DNA from: Sphingomonas sp. Root720
Lineage (GTDB): Bacteria > Pseudomonadota > Alphaproteobacteria > Sphingomonadales > Sphingomonadaceae
Direction: 5' to 3'
Assembly (NCBI RefSeq): GCF_001428605.1
Contig: NZ_LMID01000012.1
Span: forward strand, 372,001-436,000
DNA: 64,000 bases
Within the stretch, counting starts at the first letter, position 1; each line of letters opens with the position of its first letter. The notes beneath the pieces are model-generated. The model did not search any database. It was not told where the DNA came from and saw only the letters and a list, made by a program, of their open reading frames with translations. Below are positions 1 to 7,997 of the stretch, in pieces. The position numbers were made by a program, and so were the translations under genes.

Positions 1-548
1 TCGGGGGGCAGGTCGAGGCTGGTCATGATCGCACCGAGGAACAGCCAGCTGCCATGTTCGCGCGAGACGAGGTTGCTGTGCTTGCCCTGCCAGCCGATCC
101 CGGCCGCCGCCGACAGCGGCTTCTCCATCACCGGCGCGGTGTCGACGAAGACCTTGAGCTCGCCGCCCGCGCGCTCGACCAGCCAGCGGGCGAGATGCTT
201 GAGCGCCTTCTTGACCACGTCATGATAATCGCTGCCCTGGGCATAGACCGATATCCGGCCGATGCCGGGCTCGTCCGCCAGCCGCATCGGATCCTCGCGC
301 GGGGCGTAGCTCATGCCCAGCATGATCAGGCTGGACGCCTCCGGCCACAGCCCCCGCGGCCGGGCGCGCTCGCCCTTGCGCGCCTCCATCCAGTCCATCG
401 ACCCGTGCGCGCCCGATTCCAGCCAGTCGTCGAGCCGCGCGGCGCTTTCGGGCGCCGCGTCCGCGCGCGCGAAGCCGCAGACCGCGAAGCCGAGCTTCAG
501 CGCCTCGGCCCGGATCGCCTCGCGCAGAGAGATGGGGTCGTCGGTCAT
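1..548 (-). CDS. queG: Epoxyqueuosine reductase QueG (N-terminal part)
   Basis: Cytoplasmic cobalamin/Fe-S enzyme that reduces epoxyqueuosine to queuosine in the wobble position of tRNAs for Asp, Asn, His and Tyr. Only the first 182 residues are inside the window; the gene leaves the left edge, so the ferredoxin-like cysteine motifs cannot be checked. The visible part carries the substrate-domain signature VDTAPVMEKPLSAAAG near residue 135, in which the Asp matches the catalytic acid of characterised QueG, followed by GIGWQGKHSNL. The ATG at 548 gives MTDDPISLRE, a normal N-terminus for the family. It is transcribed away from msrB across a 127-bp shared promoter region. The family call is firm; intactness is unknown. 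Confidence 0.93.
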   Translation of the reverse strand, partial: MTDDPISLREAIRAEALKLGFAVCGFARADAAPESAARLDDWLESGAHGSMDWMEARKGERARPRGLWPEASSLIMLGMSYAPREDPMRLADEPGIGRISVYAQGSDYHDVVKKALKHLARWLVERAGGELKVFVDTAPVMEKPLSAAAGIGWQGKHSNLVSREHGSWLFLGAIMTSLDLPP

Positions 549-675
549 CGCGCCGAAACTAGAGCGGACGAGCGGAAAACCAAACCGCCGTCTTTGCCGC
601 CGGTCGTCGTGTAACCATGTCCAAGGTTGCGACGTATCTGCTTCGTCACCACATCGACAGGAGAGGAGTGGCGGG

Positions 676-1164
676 ATGAGGATCGATCGACGGACATTGC
701 TGGGCGCGGGCATGGCGACCGCGGTGACGGCGGTCATCGCCGGCCGAGCCTTCTCCGCGCAGAAGCAGAGCTACGCCTTCACGCTCAGCGACGCCGAATG
801 GCGCACGCGTCTGAGTCCCGCCGCCTATGCGGTTCTCCGCCAGGCGGCGACCGAGCGCGCCTTCACCAGCCCGCTCGACAAGGAGCACCGCACCGGCACC
901 TTCCTGTGCGCCGGCTGCGACCTGCCGCTATTCTCGTCGCTCGCCAAGTTCGACAGCGGCACCGGCTGGCCCAGCTTCTGGCGACCGCTGCCGCGCGCCG
1001 TGGGGACCAAGACCGACTATAAGATCGGCGTCCCGCGCACCGCGGTCCATTGCAGCCGCTGCGGCGGGCATCTCGGCCATGTCTTCGACGACGGCCCGCC
1101 GCCGACGGGCAAGCGCTACTGCATGAACGGCGTGGCGCTGAGGTTCGTGCCGAAAAAGGCCTAG
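676..1164 (+). CDS. msrB: Exported peptide-methionine (R)-S-oxide reductase MsrB (Tat signal)
   Basis: Repairs oxidised methionine (R-sulfoxide) in proteins. The product is 162 residues. The N-terminus has a twin-arginine leader (DRRTLLGAGMATAV, then a hydrophobic stretch ending near ALA/FSA at residue 28), so the enzyme is predicted to fold first and be exported by Tat. The SelR domain follows: zinc pairs CAGC and CSRC, GTGWPSFW, GHLGHVFDDG and the catalytic Cys in RYCMNG. The start at 676 is chosen because AGGAGAGGAG precedes it and the Tat leader begins there; upstream in-frame codons have no such support. Its stop codon TAG lies in the first bases of a repeat element (see 1161-1267). Function is confident, export is predicted from sequence. 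Confidence 0.93.
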   Translation: MRIDRRTLLGAGMATAVTAVIAGRAFSAQKQSYAFTLSDAEWRTRLSPAAYAVLRQAATERAFTSPLDKEHRTGTFLCAGCDLPLFSSLAKFDSGTGWPSFWRPLPRAVGTKTDYKIGVPRTAVHCSRCGGHLGHVFDDGPPPTGKRYCMNGVALRFVPKKA

Positions 1165-1267
1165 AGCGCTTTCGAGGCAGATGGAAACATCTGCCGACTC
1201 GGAAATCGCGGTAAATCAATATGTTAGAGCGGCCGATCTGGTGCAATCAGATCGTGAACCGCTCTGG
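1161..1267 (+). repeat. ~105-bp two-hairpin interspersed element, copy A
   Basis: First of two copies of one element; the other is at 36380-36483 in the opposite orientation. Shared blocks are TTTCGAGGCAGATGGAAAC followed by ATCTGCC, a central GAAATCG, and GATCTG-N-TGCAATCAGATC. Two hairpins are visible: GGCAGATG-GAAA-CATCTGCC and GATCTG...CAGATC. Both ends carry a short GAGC/GCTC inverted motif. The leftmost bases CTAGAGC include the TAG that ends msrB. No reading frame is convincing inside it. It resembles non-autonomous intergenic palindromic elements; no transposase is present. Confidence 0.75.
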
Positions 1268-1315
1268 GCCCTTCGCCGGCTTCCTCGCCCGGACGCCGGA
1301 AACCTCGTCCGGGAT

Positions 1316-1343
1316 CGTCATGCCAGTCTTTGCCGGAGTGACG
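1316..1343. repeat. Degenerate short copy of the CGTCAT inverted repeat
   Basis: Only the outer ends of the family described at 21292-21381 remain: CGTCATGCCAG on the left and GCCGGAGTGACG on the right, about 28 bp in all. The internal spacer of full copies is missing, as in the copy at 27394. It lies between the two-hairpin element and the cold-shock gene terminator. Confidence 0.5.
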
Positions 1344-1387
1344 GACAAGAGGCTGGTCGCGCTCCGGAAAAATCCGACCGCTCGAAC

Positions 1388-1423
1388 AAGAAAAAGCCCG
1401 GCCTCCCCAAGGGAAGCCGGGCC
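1388..1423 (-). terminator. Rho-independent terminator of the cold-shock gene
   Basis: Read on the minus strand, a strong GC stem (GCCCGGCTTCCC pairing with GGGAGGCCGGGC around a TTGG-type loop) is followed by TTTTTCTTGTT. It sits about 25 bp beyond the stop of the cold-shock gene and points the right way. Confidence 0.85.
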
Positions 1424-1446
1424 TTTCGTTCAGCGAAGTGACCCGA

Positions 1447-2334
1447 TCAGCTGAGCGGGGTCAGGTTCACCGCGGCATACTTGCCGCGACGATCGACCTC
1501 CAGCTCGAACTCGAGCCGGTCGCCTTCGTTGAGGTTGGTCATGCCGGCGCGTTCAACCGCCGAAATGTGCACGAAGGCATCGGGCTGTCCGTCGTCGCGC
1601 TGGATGAAGCCGAAGCCCTTCATCGCGTTGAAGAACTTGACCGTGCCGCTGGCCTTCTCGCCGGTGAGCTGCCGCGAGGGGCCGCCGGCGGCGCCGCCCG
1701 GGCCGGCTGCCGCCGGACGCGGACCGCGATCCTCGACCGGGAGCGGTTCGCCCTCGATCTTCAGGTCGGTTGCCGAAACGCGGCCGCCGCGATCGACGAG
1801 CGTGAACTCGAGCGGCTGGCCTTCGGCCAGGCCGGTGAGGCCCGCCTGCTCGACCGCCGAGATGTGCACGAACACGTCCTCGCCGCCATCGTCACGAACG
1901 ATGAAGCCGAAGCCCTTCTGGCCGTTGAAGAATTTGACGATGCCCTTGCCTTCGCCGATCACCTGGGCGGGCATGCCGCCGCGACCGCCACCGCCGCCGA
2001 AGCCGCCGCCACCGCCGCCGCCACGGAAACCGCCGCCGCCGCCGCCACCGCCGAAGCGATCGCCGCCGCCGCCGTAACCGCCGCCGCCGCCACCACCGAA
2101 GCGATCACCGCCGCCACCGCCGCCGTAGCCGCCGCCACCGCCGAAACGATCGCCGCCACCACCGAAGCCGCCGCCACTATAGCCGCCGTAACTTTCGTCA
2201 CCGAAGCCGTCGCGCTTGTCCCTGCCGCCGCCGCGCGGACCGCGCTTCCCTCTATCGAAACCCATGCCTTGCAGTTCTTCCCGAATCTCGCCCCAAGCAT
2301 CGAAAGGACGCGGTACCGGGCGTGGGTCCATCAT
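1447..2334 (-). CDS. Glycine-rich protein with two cold-shock domains
   Basis: Predicted RNA/ssDNA-binding cytoplasmic protein of 295 residues, a CspA-type chaperone duplicated in one chain. After a short head ([16 protein letters not shown]) comes a basic RGG-like stretch and then a long Gly/Tyr/Phe/Arg low-complexity region with repeated GGDRFGGGG units. Two cold-shock domains follow, each with the RNP1-like motif: [10 protein letters not shown] with [10 protein letters not shown], and [10 protein letters not shown] with AFVHISAVE. The start is the first ATG of a doublet, preceded by GGAAGG; the longer in-frame extension overlaps the divergent terC gene and lacks support. Twin-CSD proteins are common in alphaproteobacteria, but the long RGG/FGG leader is not. 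It has its own terminator. Confidence 0.88.
   Translation of the reverse strand: MMDPRPVPRPFDAWGEIREELQGMGFDRGKRGPRGGGRDKRDGFGDESYGGYSGGGFGGGGDRFGGGGGYGGGGGGDRFGGGGGGGYGGGGDRFGGGGGGGGFRGGGGGGGFGGGGGRGGMPAQVIGEGKGIVKFFNGQKGFGFIVRDDGGEDVFVHISAVEQAGLTGLAEGQPLEFTLVDRGGRVSATDLKIEGEPLPVEDRGPRPAAAGPGGAAGGPSRQLTGEKASGTVKFFNAMKGFGFIQRDDGQPDAFVHISAVERAGMTNLNEGDRLEFELEVDRRGKYAAVNLTPLS
1975..2191 (-). repeat. GGN-codon low-complexity tract inside the cold-shock gene
   Basis: About 215 bp built almost only of glycine codons interrupted by GATCGCTTC-type units that encode DRF and by TAC (Tyr) codons. At least three DRFGG units recur at irregular spacing. Such a tract can expand or contract by slippage in 3-bp steps without breaking the frame, so its length may vary between strains. 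Confidence 0.8.
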
Positions 2335-2617
2335 CCTTCCGGCACGCAAATCAGACGCGCCAAACACAAGACATAAAGCAAATATCGCCGTCGAGCGAGC
2401 GCTTTCATGGTCCTGTACCGCTGATGAACACGTCGATCTGGTAGAATCCGCCGCTAGAATGAACATGTTACCGTGTTTTCTGACGCCGCGATGGTCTGCA
2501 CGGCGCCGATTCGCGGCTAGCGTCTTCGAAGCCCGCTCCCGATTCGCGGCCGCTGCCGCGATGGAAACGTGGCTGGAACGCGATGGCCGGTGGGGCCGAA
2601 GAACCAAGAAGGACAGT

Positions 2618-3358
2618 ATGACCGACATCGTCGCCATCTTCGCCGATCCCGCCAACTGGGCGGCGCTCGCCGCGCTCGTGACGATGGAGGTCGTGCTCGG
2701 CATCGACAATCTCATCTTCATTTCGATCCTGACCAACCGGTTGCCCGAAGCGCAGCGGCCCCGCGCCCGGACGATCGGTATCGCCATGGCGCTCGGCCTG
2801 CGCCTCGTCCTGCTCAGCCTGATCGCCTTCATCGTCACACTGACCCGGCCGATCCTCGACCTGTTCGGCCAGCCGCTGTCCTGGCGCGACATCATCCTGA
2901 TCACGGGCGGCCTGTTCCTCGTCTGGAAGGCGACCAAGGAAATCCACCACAGCGTCGACCACGACGCCGAGGGCGACATGTTCGACGCGAAGAAGGCGGG
3001 GCTCGGCTTCGGCGCGGCGATCGTCCAGATCATCCTGCTCGACCTGGTCTTCTCGATCGACTCGATCATCACCGCGGTCGGAATGACCGACCATGTCCCG
3101 ATCATGTTCGTCGCGGTGATCGCGGCGGTCGCGGCGATGATGACCGCGGCGGGTCCGCTTTCGCGCTTCATCGAGCGCAACCCGACGATCGTAATGCTCG
3201 CGCTCGCCTTCCTGTTCATGATCGGCATGACCCTGATCGCCGAGGGCTTCGGCGTCCATGTGCCGAAGGGCTATATCTACGCCGCCATGGCCTTCTCGGC
3301 CGCGGTGGAGGCGCTCAACATGGTCCAGCGCAACGCCCGGCGCAGGAAGGCGGGGTGA
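2618..3358 (+). CDS. TerC family integral membrane protein
   Basis: Inner-membrane protein of 246 residues with about seven hydrophobic segments. TerC relatives export metal ions, notably Mn2+ during co-translational metal homeostasis, or support tellurite resistance; the substrate here is not shown. Family signatures are [14 protein letters not shown] near residue 25 and the second half [19 protein letters not shown] near residue 135, both with the conserved acidic residues in membrane segments. The ATG is preceded by AGAAGGA. It diverges from the cold-shock gene over a 283-bp region in which I see no riboswitch, unlike the other predicted manganese exporter at 11280-11846. Confidence 0.9.
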   Translation: MTDIVAIFADPANWAALAALVTMEVVLGIDNLIFISILTNRLPEAQRPRARTIGIAMALGLRLVLLSLIAFIVTLTRPILDLFGQPLSWRDIILITGGLFLVWKATKEIHHSVDHDAEGDMFDAKKAGLGFGAAIVQIILLDLVFSIDSIITAVGMTDHVPIMFVAVIAAVAAMMTAAGPLSRFIERNPTIVMLALAFLFMIGMTLIAEGFGVHVPKGYIYAAMAFSAAVEALNMVQRNARRRKAG

Positions 3359-3425
3359 TCCTGCTCCACCGGCGGGGCGAGGGATATGATTTGCCCTGTG
3401 TCCCGCCGGGCCTTATGGCGGCGCG

Positions 3426-4043
3426 ATGACAGTCCATCTCCATCAGGAAGACCTGCCCGCCGACGCGCTGGGCCCCGGCCCGGTCGCGGTCGATACCGAG
3501 ACGATGGGGCTGATCACCCCGCGCGACCGGCTCTGCCTGGTCCAGATCTCCGACGGACGCGGCGACGAACATCTCGTCCGGTTCGCGCCGGGCAGCGACT
3601 ATGCCGCGCCGAACCTGCGCGCGGTGCTCGCCGACCCCGGCCGTCTGAAGCTCTACCATTTCGCGCGCTTCGACCTCGCCGCGATCAAGCATTATATCGG
3701 GGTGATGGCCGCCCCGGCCTATTGCACGAAGACGGCGTCGCGGTTGATCCGCACCTATACCGACCGGCATGGGCTGAAGGAACTGGTCCGCGAGCTGCTC
3801 GGCCAGGAAGTGTCGAAGCAGCAGCAATCTTCCGACTGGGGCGCACCCGACCTGTCCGAGGCGCAGAAGGACTATGCCGCCTCCGACGTCCGCTATCTCC
3901 ACGCGATGCGGACGATCCTCGACGAGCGGCTGGCCCGCGAAGGTCGCACCGCGCTGGCGCAGGCCTGCTTCGACTTCCTCCCCGCGCGGGCCGAGCTCGA
4001 CCTGGCGGGCTGGCCGGAGATCGACATCTTCGCGCATGTGTGA
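3426..4043 (+). CDS. rnd: Ribonuclease D-type 3'-5' exonuclease
   Basis: Predicted DEDDy exoribonuclease acting in RNA 3'-end processing. It is 205 residues, so it has the catalytic domain only; the HRDC domains of E. coli RNase D are absent, as is usual for the short alphaproteobacterial form. All three Exo motifs are intact: DTETMGL near residue 24, HFARFDLA near 79, and YAASDVRYL near 155. It lies just upstream of lptC in the same direction, the usual order in this group. ATG start as drawn. Confident on fold and catalytic class. Confidence 0.92.
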   Translation: MTVHLHQEDLPADALGPGPVAVDTETMGLITPRDRLCLVQISDGRGDEHLVRFAPGSDYAAPNLRAVLADPGRLKLYHFARFDLAAIKHYIGVMAAPAYCTKTASRLIRTYTDRHGLKELVRELLGQEVSKQQQSSDWGAPDLSEAQKDYAASDVRYLHAMRTILDERLAREGRTALAQACFDFLPARAELDLAGWPEIDIFAHV

Positions 4044-4152
4044 GGCGGGGGACGCCGCTTCGTCCCGTCATCCGCGCGACCGTGGATATGGCGTGGAAAG
4101 GCCGGGCATGGGAGGCATTCCCGTCCCTCCGGGAATGGCATAAGGAGACGGC

Positions 4153-4842
4153 ATGTCGGAACTCGCCGATCGCGTCCGCAGCGAACGCCAGCTCTGGGCC
4201 GCCAGCGGCAGCAGCCACGACCGGCTGATCGCCATCCTGCGGATCGTCCTGCCGATCGCCATCGGCGTGCTGGTCATATTGCTCGCGCTCGCGCCGCTGA
4301 CCGTCGGCCGCGACATCAGCTTCGTCCTGTCGAAGGACCGGGTCGAGGTCGCGCGCGAACGGATGCGGGTGACGACGGCGGTCTATCGCGGGCAGGATTC
4401 GAAGGGCCAGCCATTCAACCTGACCGCGGGCTCCGCGGTCCAGGCCACCTCGAGCGATCCCGTGGTACGGTTGCAGAAGCTGGCCGCCGAGATCCAGCTG
4501 CCCGAGGGGCCGGCGCGGATCGTCGCCAATCGCGGCCGCTACGACATGGACAGCGAGAAGGTGGCGATCGACGGCCCCGTCCATCTCCGCTCGGCCGACG
4601 GCTACAATATCCAGACCCGCGACGTCGGCATCGACCTCAAGACCCGCATGGTCGCGAGCGACGGGCCGGTCGACGGCCGGATGAACGTCGGCACCTTCTC
4701 CAGCGACCGCTTCACCGCCGATCTGAACAAGCGGGTCGTCGTGCTCGAAGGCCGAGCCCGCTTGCATATCGATCAGCGACAGGCCAAGGCAGCGCCCACG
4801 CCCCGGACCGGGGCGAGAGTCGGCGCGAAGGTCGGAGGTTAG
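4153..4842 (+). CDS. lptC: LPS export protein LptC
   Basis: Bitopic inner-membrane protein that passes lipopolysaccharide from the LptBFG extractor to periplasmic LptA. Of 229 residues, the first 25 are cytosolic, 26-50 form one transmembrane helix (LRIVLPIAIGVLVILLALAP), and the rest is a periplasmic beta-jellyroll with typical spaced phrases such as ANRGRYDMDSEKVAIDGPV. GGAG precedes the ATG. lptA starts 5 bp after its stop, followed by lptB and rpoN, the conserved alphaproteobacterial order. LptF and LptG are not in the window. Confidence 0.92.
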   Translation: MSELADRVRSERQLWAASGSSHDRLIAILRIVLPIAIGVLVILLALAPLTVGRDISFVLSKDRVEVARERMRVTTAVYRGQDSKGQPFNLTAGSAVQATSSDPVVRLQKLAAEIQLPEGPARIVANRGRYDMDSEKVAIDGPVHLRSADGYNIQTRDVGIDLKTRMVASDGPVDGRMNVGTFSSDRFTADLNKRVVVLEGRARLHIDQRQAKAAPTPRTGARVGAKVGG

Positions 4843-4847
4843 GCGTG

Positions 4848-5396
4848 ATGAGGCGTCGGGTGCTGGTGAAATCGCTGCCGAAATCTTTGTTGATCGCGCT
4901 CCTGGCCGGGAGCGCGGCCTTCGCCGGCGCGCAGACCGTCGATTCGCTGAAGAAGCATGATTCGAACGCGCCGGTCGATTTCGCCGCCGACCGGATCGAG
5001 CTGCAGGACCGCGCCGACCGCGCGGTGCTGACCGGCAATGTCGACGTCAAGCAGGGCGACATGCGGCTGCGCTCGGCCCGTCTGACCATCGCCTATACCT
5101 CGGCGGCCCAGACCGAGGTGACCCGGATGGATGCGTCGGGCGGCGTGGTCCTCACCACCTCGACCGAGAATGCCAATTCGCAATATGCGATCTACGATCT
5201 GCGCACCCGGTTGGTGACGATGATCGGCAATGTCGTGATCACGCGCGCCGGCAAGGGCGAGACGCGCGGCAACCGGCTGGTGCTCAACCTCAACAGCGGA
5301 GCCGCCTCGCTCGATGGCGGCGGATCGGGCGGCGGCCGCGTCACCGGGCGCTTCACGCCGCCGCCGCGCGACCAGAAGGGCCCCAGCAAGAACTGA
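4848..5396 (+). CDS. lptA: LPS transport periplasmic protein LptA
   Basis: Periplasmic bridge protein of the LPS transport machine, OstA/LptA fold. It is 182 residues from the ATG at 4848; a GTG codon directly before it is an alternative start. A Sec signal peptide spans about residues 1-28 (LLIALLAGSAAFAGAQ). The mature part has the characteristic repeated strands: ADRIELQDRADRAVLTGNV, MRLRSARLTIAY and QYAIYDLRTRLVTMIGNVV. The tail is a short Gly-rich, basic disordered segment. Tightly coupled to lptC. Confidence 0.93.
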   Translation: MRRRVLVKSLPKSLLIALLAGSAAFAGAQTVDSLKKHDSNAPVDFAADRIELQDRADRAVLTGNVDVKQGDMRLRSARLTIAYTSAAQTEVTRMDASGGVVLTTSTENANSQYAIYDLRTRLVTMIGNVVITRAGKGETRGNRLVLNLNSGAASLDGGGSGGGRVTGRFTPPPRDQKGPSKN

Positions 5397-5488
5397 GCCG
5401 GGCCCCGGTCGCGTCCAGGCCCGGCCCCGCTCCGGCCCGCTCGCCACCGACCGTCTCATTTGAGCAACTTGCCGGCCCCAAAAAGGCC

Positions 5489-5504
5489 ATGCACGAAGCT
5501 TGCC
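5489..5504 (+). promoter_or_regulatory. Weak candidate sigma-54 promoter before lptB-rpoN
   Basis: ATGCACGAAGCTTGCC lies 65 bp upstream of lptB. It has TGCACG and TTGC at the sigma-54 spacing but only TG in place of the invariant GG of the -24 box. If real it would let RpoN influence its own operon. This is pattern matching only. Confidence 0.2.
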
Positions 5505-5568
5505 AGTTTCCATGGGTGGCCGCATTCGCTAATCACTGCCGACAAACGGACCGCCCCGGAACCCTGCC

Positions 5569-6345
5569 ATGAACGACACCGCCCTGCTCGAACGCCCCGC
5601 CGGCCCCGAAGGCACCGGTACCGTGCGCGGCCTTTCGGTCGTGTCGATCGCCAAGACCTACGACAAGCGGCAGGTGCTGACCGACATCTCGCTCGACGTC
5701 GCACGCGGCGAGGTCGTTGGCCTGCTCGGCCCGAACGGCGCGGGCAAGACGACCTGCTTCTATTCGGTGATGGGCCTGGTCCGCCCGGATGCGGGCCGGA
5801 TCCTGCTCGACGGCGACGACATCACCACCCTGCCCATGTACCGCCGCGCCATCCTGGGCCTCGGCTATCTGCCGCAGGAGACCTCGATCTTTCGCGGCCT
5901 GACGGTCAGCCAGAACATCATGGCGGTGCTCGAGCTGGTCGAGCCCGACAAGGCCCAGCGCATTCAGCGGCTCGATGCCCTGCTCGGCGAATTCCACCTA
6001 GCCCACCTGCGCGACTCGGCGGCGATGGCGCTGTCGGGCGGCGAGCGCCGGCGCTGCGAGATCGCCCGTGCGCTGGCCGCCGACCCGTCGATCATGCTGC
6101 TCGACGAGCCGTTCGCCGGCATCGATCCGATCTCGATCTCCGACATCCGCGAACTGGTCCGCGACCTCAAGCGCCGCGACATCGGCGTGCTGATCACCGA
6201 CCATAATGTCCGCGAGACGCTCGACATCGTCGACCGCGCCTGCATCATCTACGACGGCAAGGTGCTGTTCCAGGGCAGCCCCGAGGCACTGGTCGCCGAT
6301 CCGAACGTGCGGCGGCTCTACCTGGGCGAGGGCTTCTCGCTCTGA
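5569..6345 (+). CDS. lptB: LPS export ABC transporter ATPase LptB
   Basis: Cytoplasmic ATPase that powers LPS extraction by LptFG. It is 258 residues, with a roughly 20-residue N-terminal extension relative to E. coli LptB. Walker A GPNGAGKTT near residue 50, Q-loop LPQETSIFRGLTVSQNI, signature LSGGERRRCEIARAL, Walker B IMLLDEPFAGIDPIS and the switch His in ITDHNVRETL are all present. It follows lptA after 172 bp that could hold an internal promoter, and precedes rpoN by 79 bp. Confidence 0.96.
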   Translation: MNDTALLERPAGPEGTGTVRGLSVVSIAKTYDKRQVLTDISLDVARGEVVGLLGPNGAGKTTCFYSVMGLVRPDAGRILLDGDDITTLPMYRRAILGLGYLPQETSIFRGLTVSQNIMAVLELVEPDKAQRIQRLDALLGEFHLAHLRDSAAMALSGGERRRCEIARALAADPSIMLLDEPFAGIDPISISDIRELVRDLKRRDIGVLITDHNVRETLDIVDRACIIYDGKVLFQGSPEALVADPNVRRLYLGEGFSL

Positions 6346-6424
6346 GCGCGATGCGGCGAAGCGCTCCCATCCACAGTCTTTCCTCAGCCGTCATGCTGAA
6401 CCGCGCTCCGCATGATGGCGGGGG

Positions 6425-7978
6425 ATGGTTGGCCGCCTAGCCATGGCACTCGGTCCACGCCTCGATCTCCGGCAGAGCCAGTCGCTGGTGATGACGCCGC
6501 AGCTCCAGCAGGCGATCAAGCTGCTGGCGCTGTCGAACCTCGAGGTCGAGGCCTTCATCGCCGAGGAGATCGAGAAGAACCCGCTGCTCGAGGGCGGCGC
6601 CGGCGAGGCGGGCGACCGCGACGAGGCACCGGCCGCCGACGAACCGTTCGATGAGGAGAGCTTCGGCGGCGACGGCTTCGATGGCGACGATCTCGGGGGA
6701 GACGGGCCGACCGCCGACCGGCTGATCGAGACGGGAGACGCGGCCGCCGATGCCCCGCTCGACGTCGACTATGACGCCGAGACCTTCCATCATGACAGCG
6801 CCGCCGACAGCCTGCGCGGTCCCGAGGGGCCGGGGCTCGACGGCGGCGGCGGCGACGGATCGGGCGAGGGGCGCAACCTCGACGACTATGCCACCGCGAC
6901 GCTGTCGCTCCACGACCATCTGACCGCGCAGGCGGGCGAGATCCTCGAGGGGTTCGAACTGGCCATCGCCGCGCGGATCATCGACCTGATCGACGACGCC
7001 GGCTATTTTACCGGGCAGACCCTCGAAATCGCCCAGGCGCTCGACGTGCCGCTCTTCCATGTCGAACGGGTGCTGACGGCGATCCAGTCGCTCGACCCCA
7101 CCGGGGTCGGTGCCCGCTCGCTGGCCGAATGCATCGCGCTCCAGGCGAAGGAGGCCGATCGCTACGATCCCGCGATGGCCAAGCTGATCGACAATCTCGA
7201 CCTGCTGGCGCGCGGCGCGATCCCGCAGCTGCGCCGGCTGTGCGGGGTCGACGAGGAGGACATGGCGGACATGATCCGCGAGTTGCGCGGCTATGACCCC
7301 AAGCCCGGCCTGCGCTTCGGCGGCGAGCCGGCGGCGCCGGTCGCGCCCGACATCTTCATCCGCCGCACCGCCGAGGGCTGGGCGATCGAGCTCAATGCGG
7401 CGACGCTGCCGCGCCTGATCGTCAACCGTGCCTATTATGCCGAGCTGTCGGGCGGGCCGCAGGACAAGGGCGGCAAGGCCTGGCTTGGCGACTGCCTCGC
7501 CTCGGCCAACTGGCTGGTGAAGGCGCTCGACCAGCGGGCGCGGACGATCGTCCGGGTCGCGCGCGAGATCGTCAAGCAGCAGGAGGCCTTCTTCCTCCAT
7601 GGCGTCGAGCATCTCCGCCCGCTGACCCTGAGGGCGGTGGCCGACGCGATCGGCATGCATGAATCGACCGTCAGCCGGGTCACCTCGAACAAATATCTGA
7701 TGTGCGAGCGCGGGCTCCACGAGCTGAAATATTTCTTCACCAGCGGGGTCGCCGCGGCCGACGGCGGCGACGCCGTCTCGGCCGAGGCGGTCAAGAGCCA
7801 GATCGCCAAGCTGATCGCCGCCGAGGGCGACGACATATTGTCCGACGACAAGCTGGTCGAACTGCTCAAGGACAAGGGCTTCGACCTCGCCCGCCGCACC
7901 GTCGCCAAATATCGCGAGGCGATCGGCTTGGGATCGTCGGTCCAGCGCCGCCGTCAACGGGCGATGAAGGCGGCGTAG
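6425..7978 (+). CDS. rpoN: RNA polymerase sigma-54 factor RpoN
   Basis: Alternative sigma factor that needs AAA+ enhancer-binding activators. It is 517 residues: region I LRQSQSLVMTPQLQQAIKLL near residue 15, an acidic Asp/Glu/Gly-rich linker (about 55-165), the core-binding domain, the helix-turn-helix around ESTVSRVTSNKYL and the RpoN box ARRTVAKYRE at about 489-498. The start at 6425 has GGGGG directly before it; the ATG at 6443 (MALGPRLDL) is an equally plausible start by homology. The hibernation factor gene that often follows rpoN is absent here; the next gene is on the other strand. Confidence 0.96.
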   Translation: MVGRLAMALGPRLDLRQSQSLVMTPQLQQAIKLLALSNLEVEAFIAEEIEKNPLLEGGAGEAGDRDEAPAADEPFDEESFGGDGFDGDDLGGDGPTADRLIETGDAAADAPLDVDYDAETFHHDSAADSLRGPEGPGLDGGGGDGSGEGRNLDDYATATLSLHDHLTAQAGEILEGFELAIAARIIDLIDDAGYFTGQTLEIAQALDVPLFHVERVLTAIQSLDPTGVGARSLAECIALQAKEADRYDPAMAKLIDNLDLLARGAIPQLRRLCGVDEEDMADMIRELRGYDPKPGLRFGGEPAAPVAPDIFIRRTAEGWAIELNAATLPRLIVNRAYYAELSGGPQDKGGKAWLGDCLASANWLVKALDQRARTIVRVAREIVKQQEAFFLHGVEHLRPLTLRAVADAIGMHESTVSRVTSNKYLMCERGLHELKYFFTSGVAAADGGDAVSAEAVKSQIAKLIAAEGDDILSDDKLVELLKDKGFDLARRTVAKYREAIGLGSSVQRRRQRAMKAA

Positions 7979-7997
7979 CGGGCGCTTCGGCGGGCGT

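Noticed and set aside
2335-2617. yybP-ykoY riboswitch before terC
   Set aside because: The region lacks the GGGGAGTAG and GTCAACAT blocks present in the GDT1 leader.
2335-3228. N-terminal extension of the cold-shock protein to 593 residues
   Set aside because: It would run through the TerC gene on the opposite strand, has no domain, and a good ribosome site lies before 2334.
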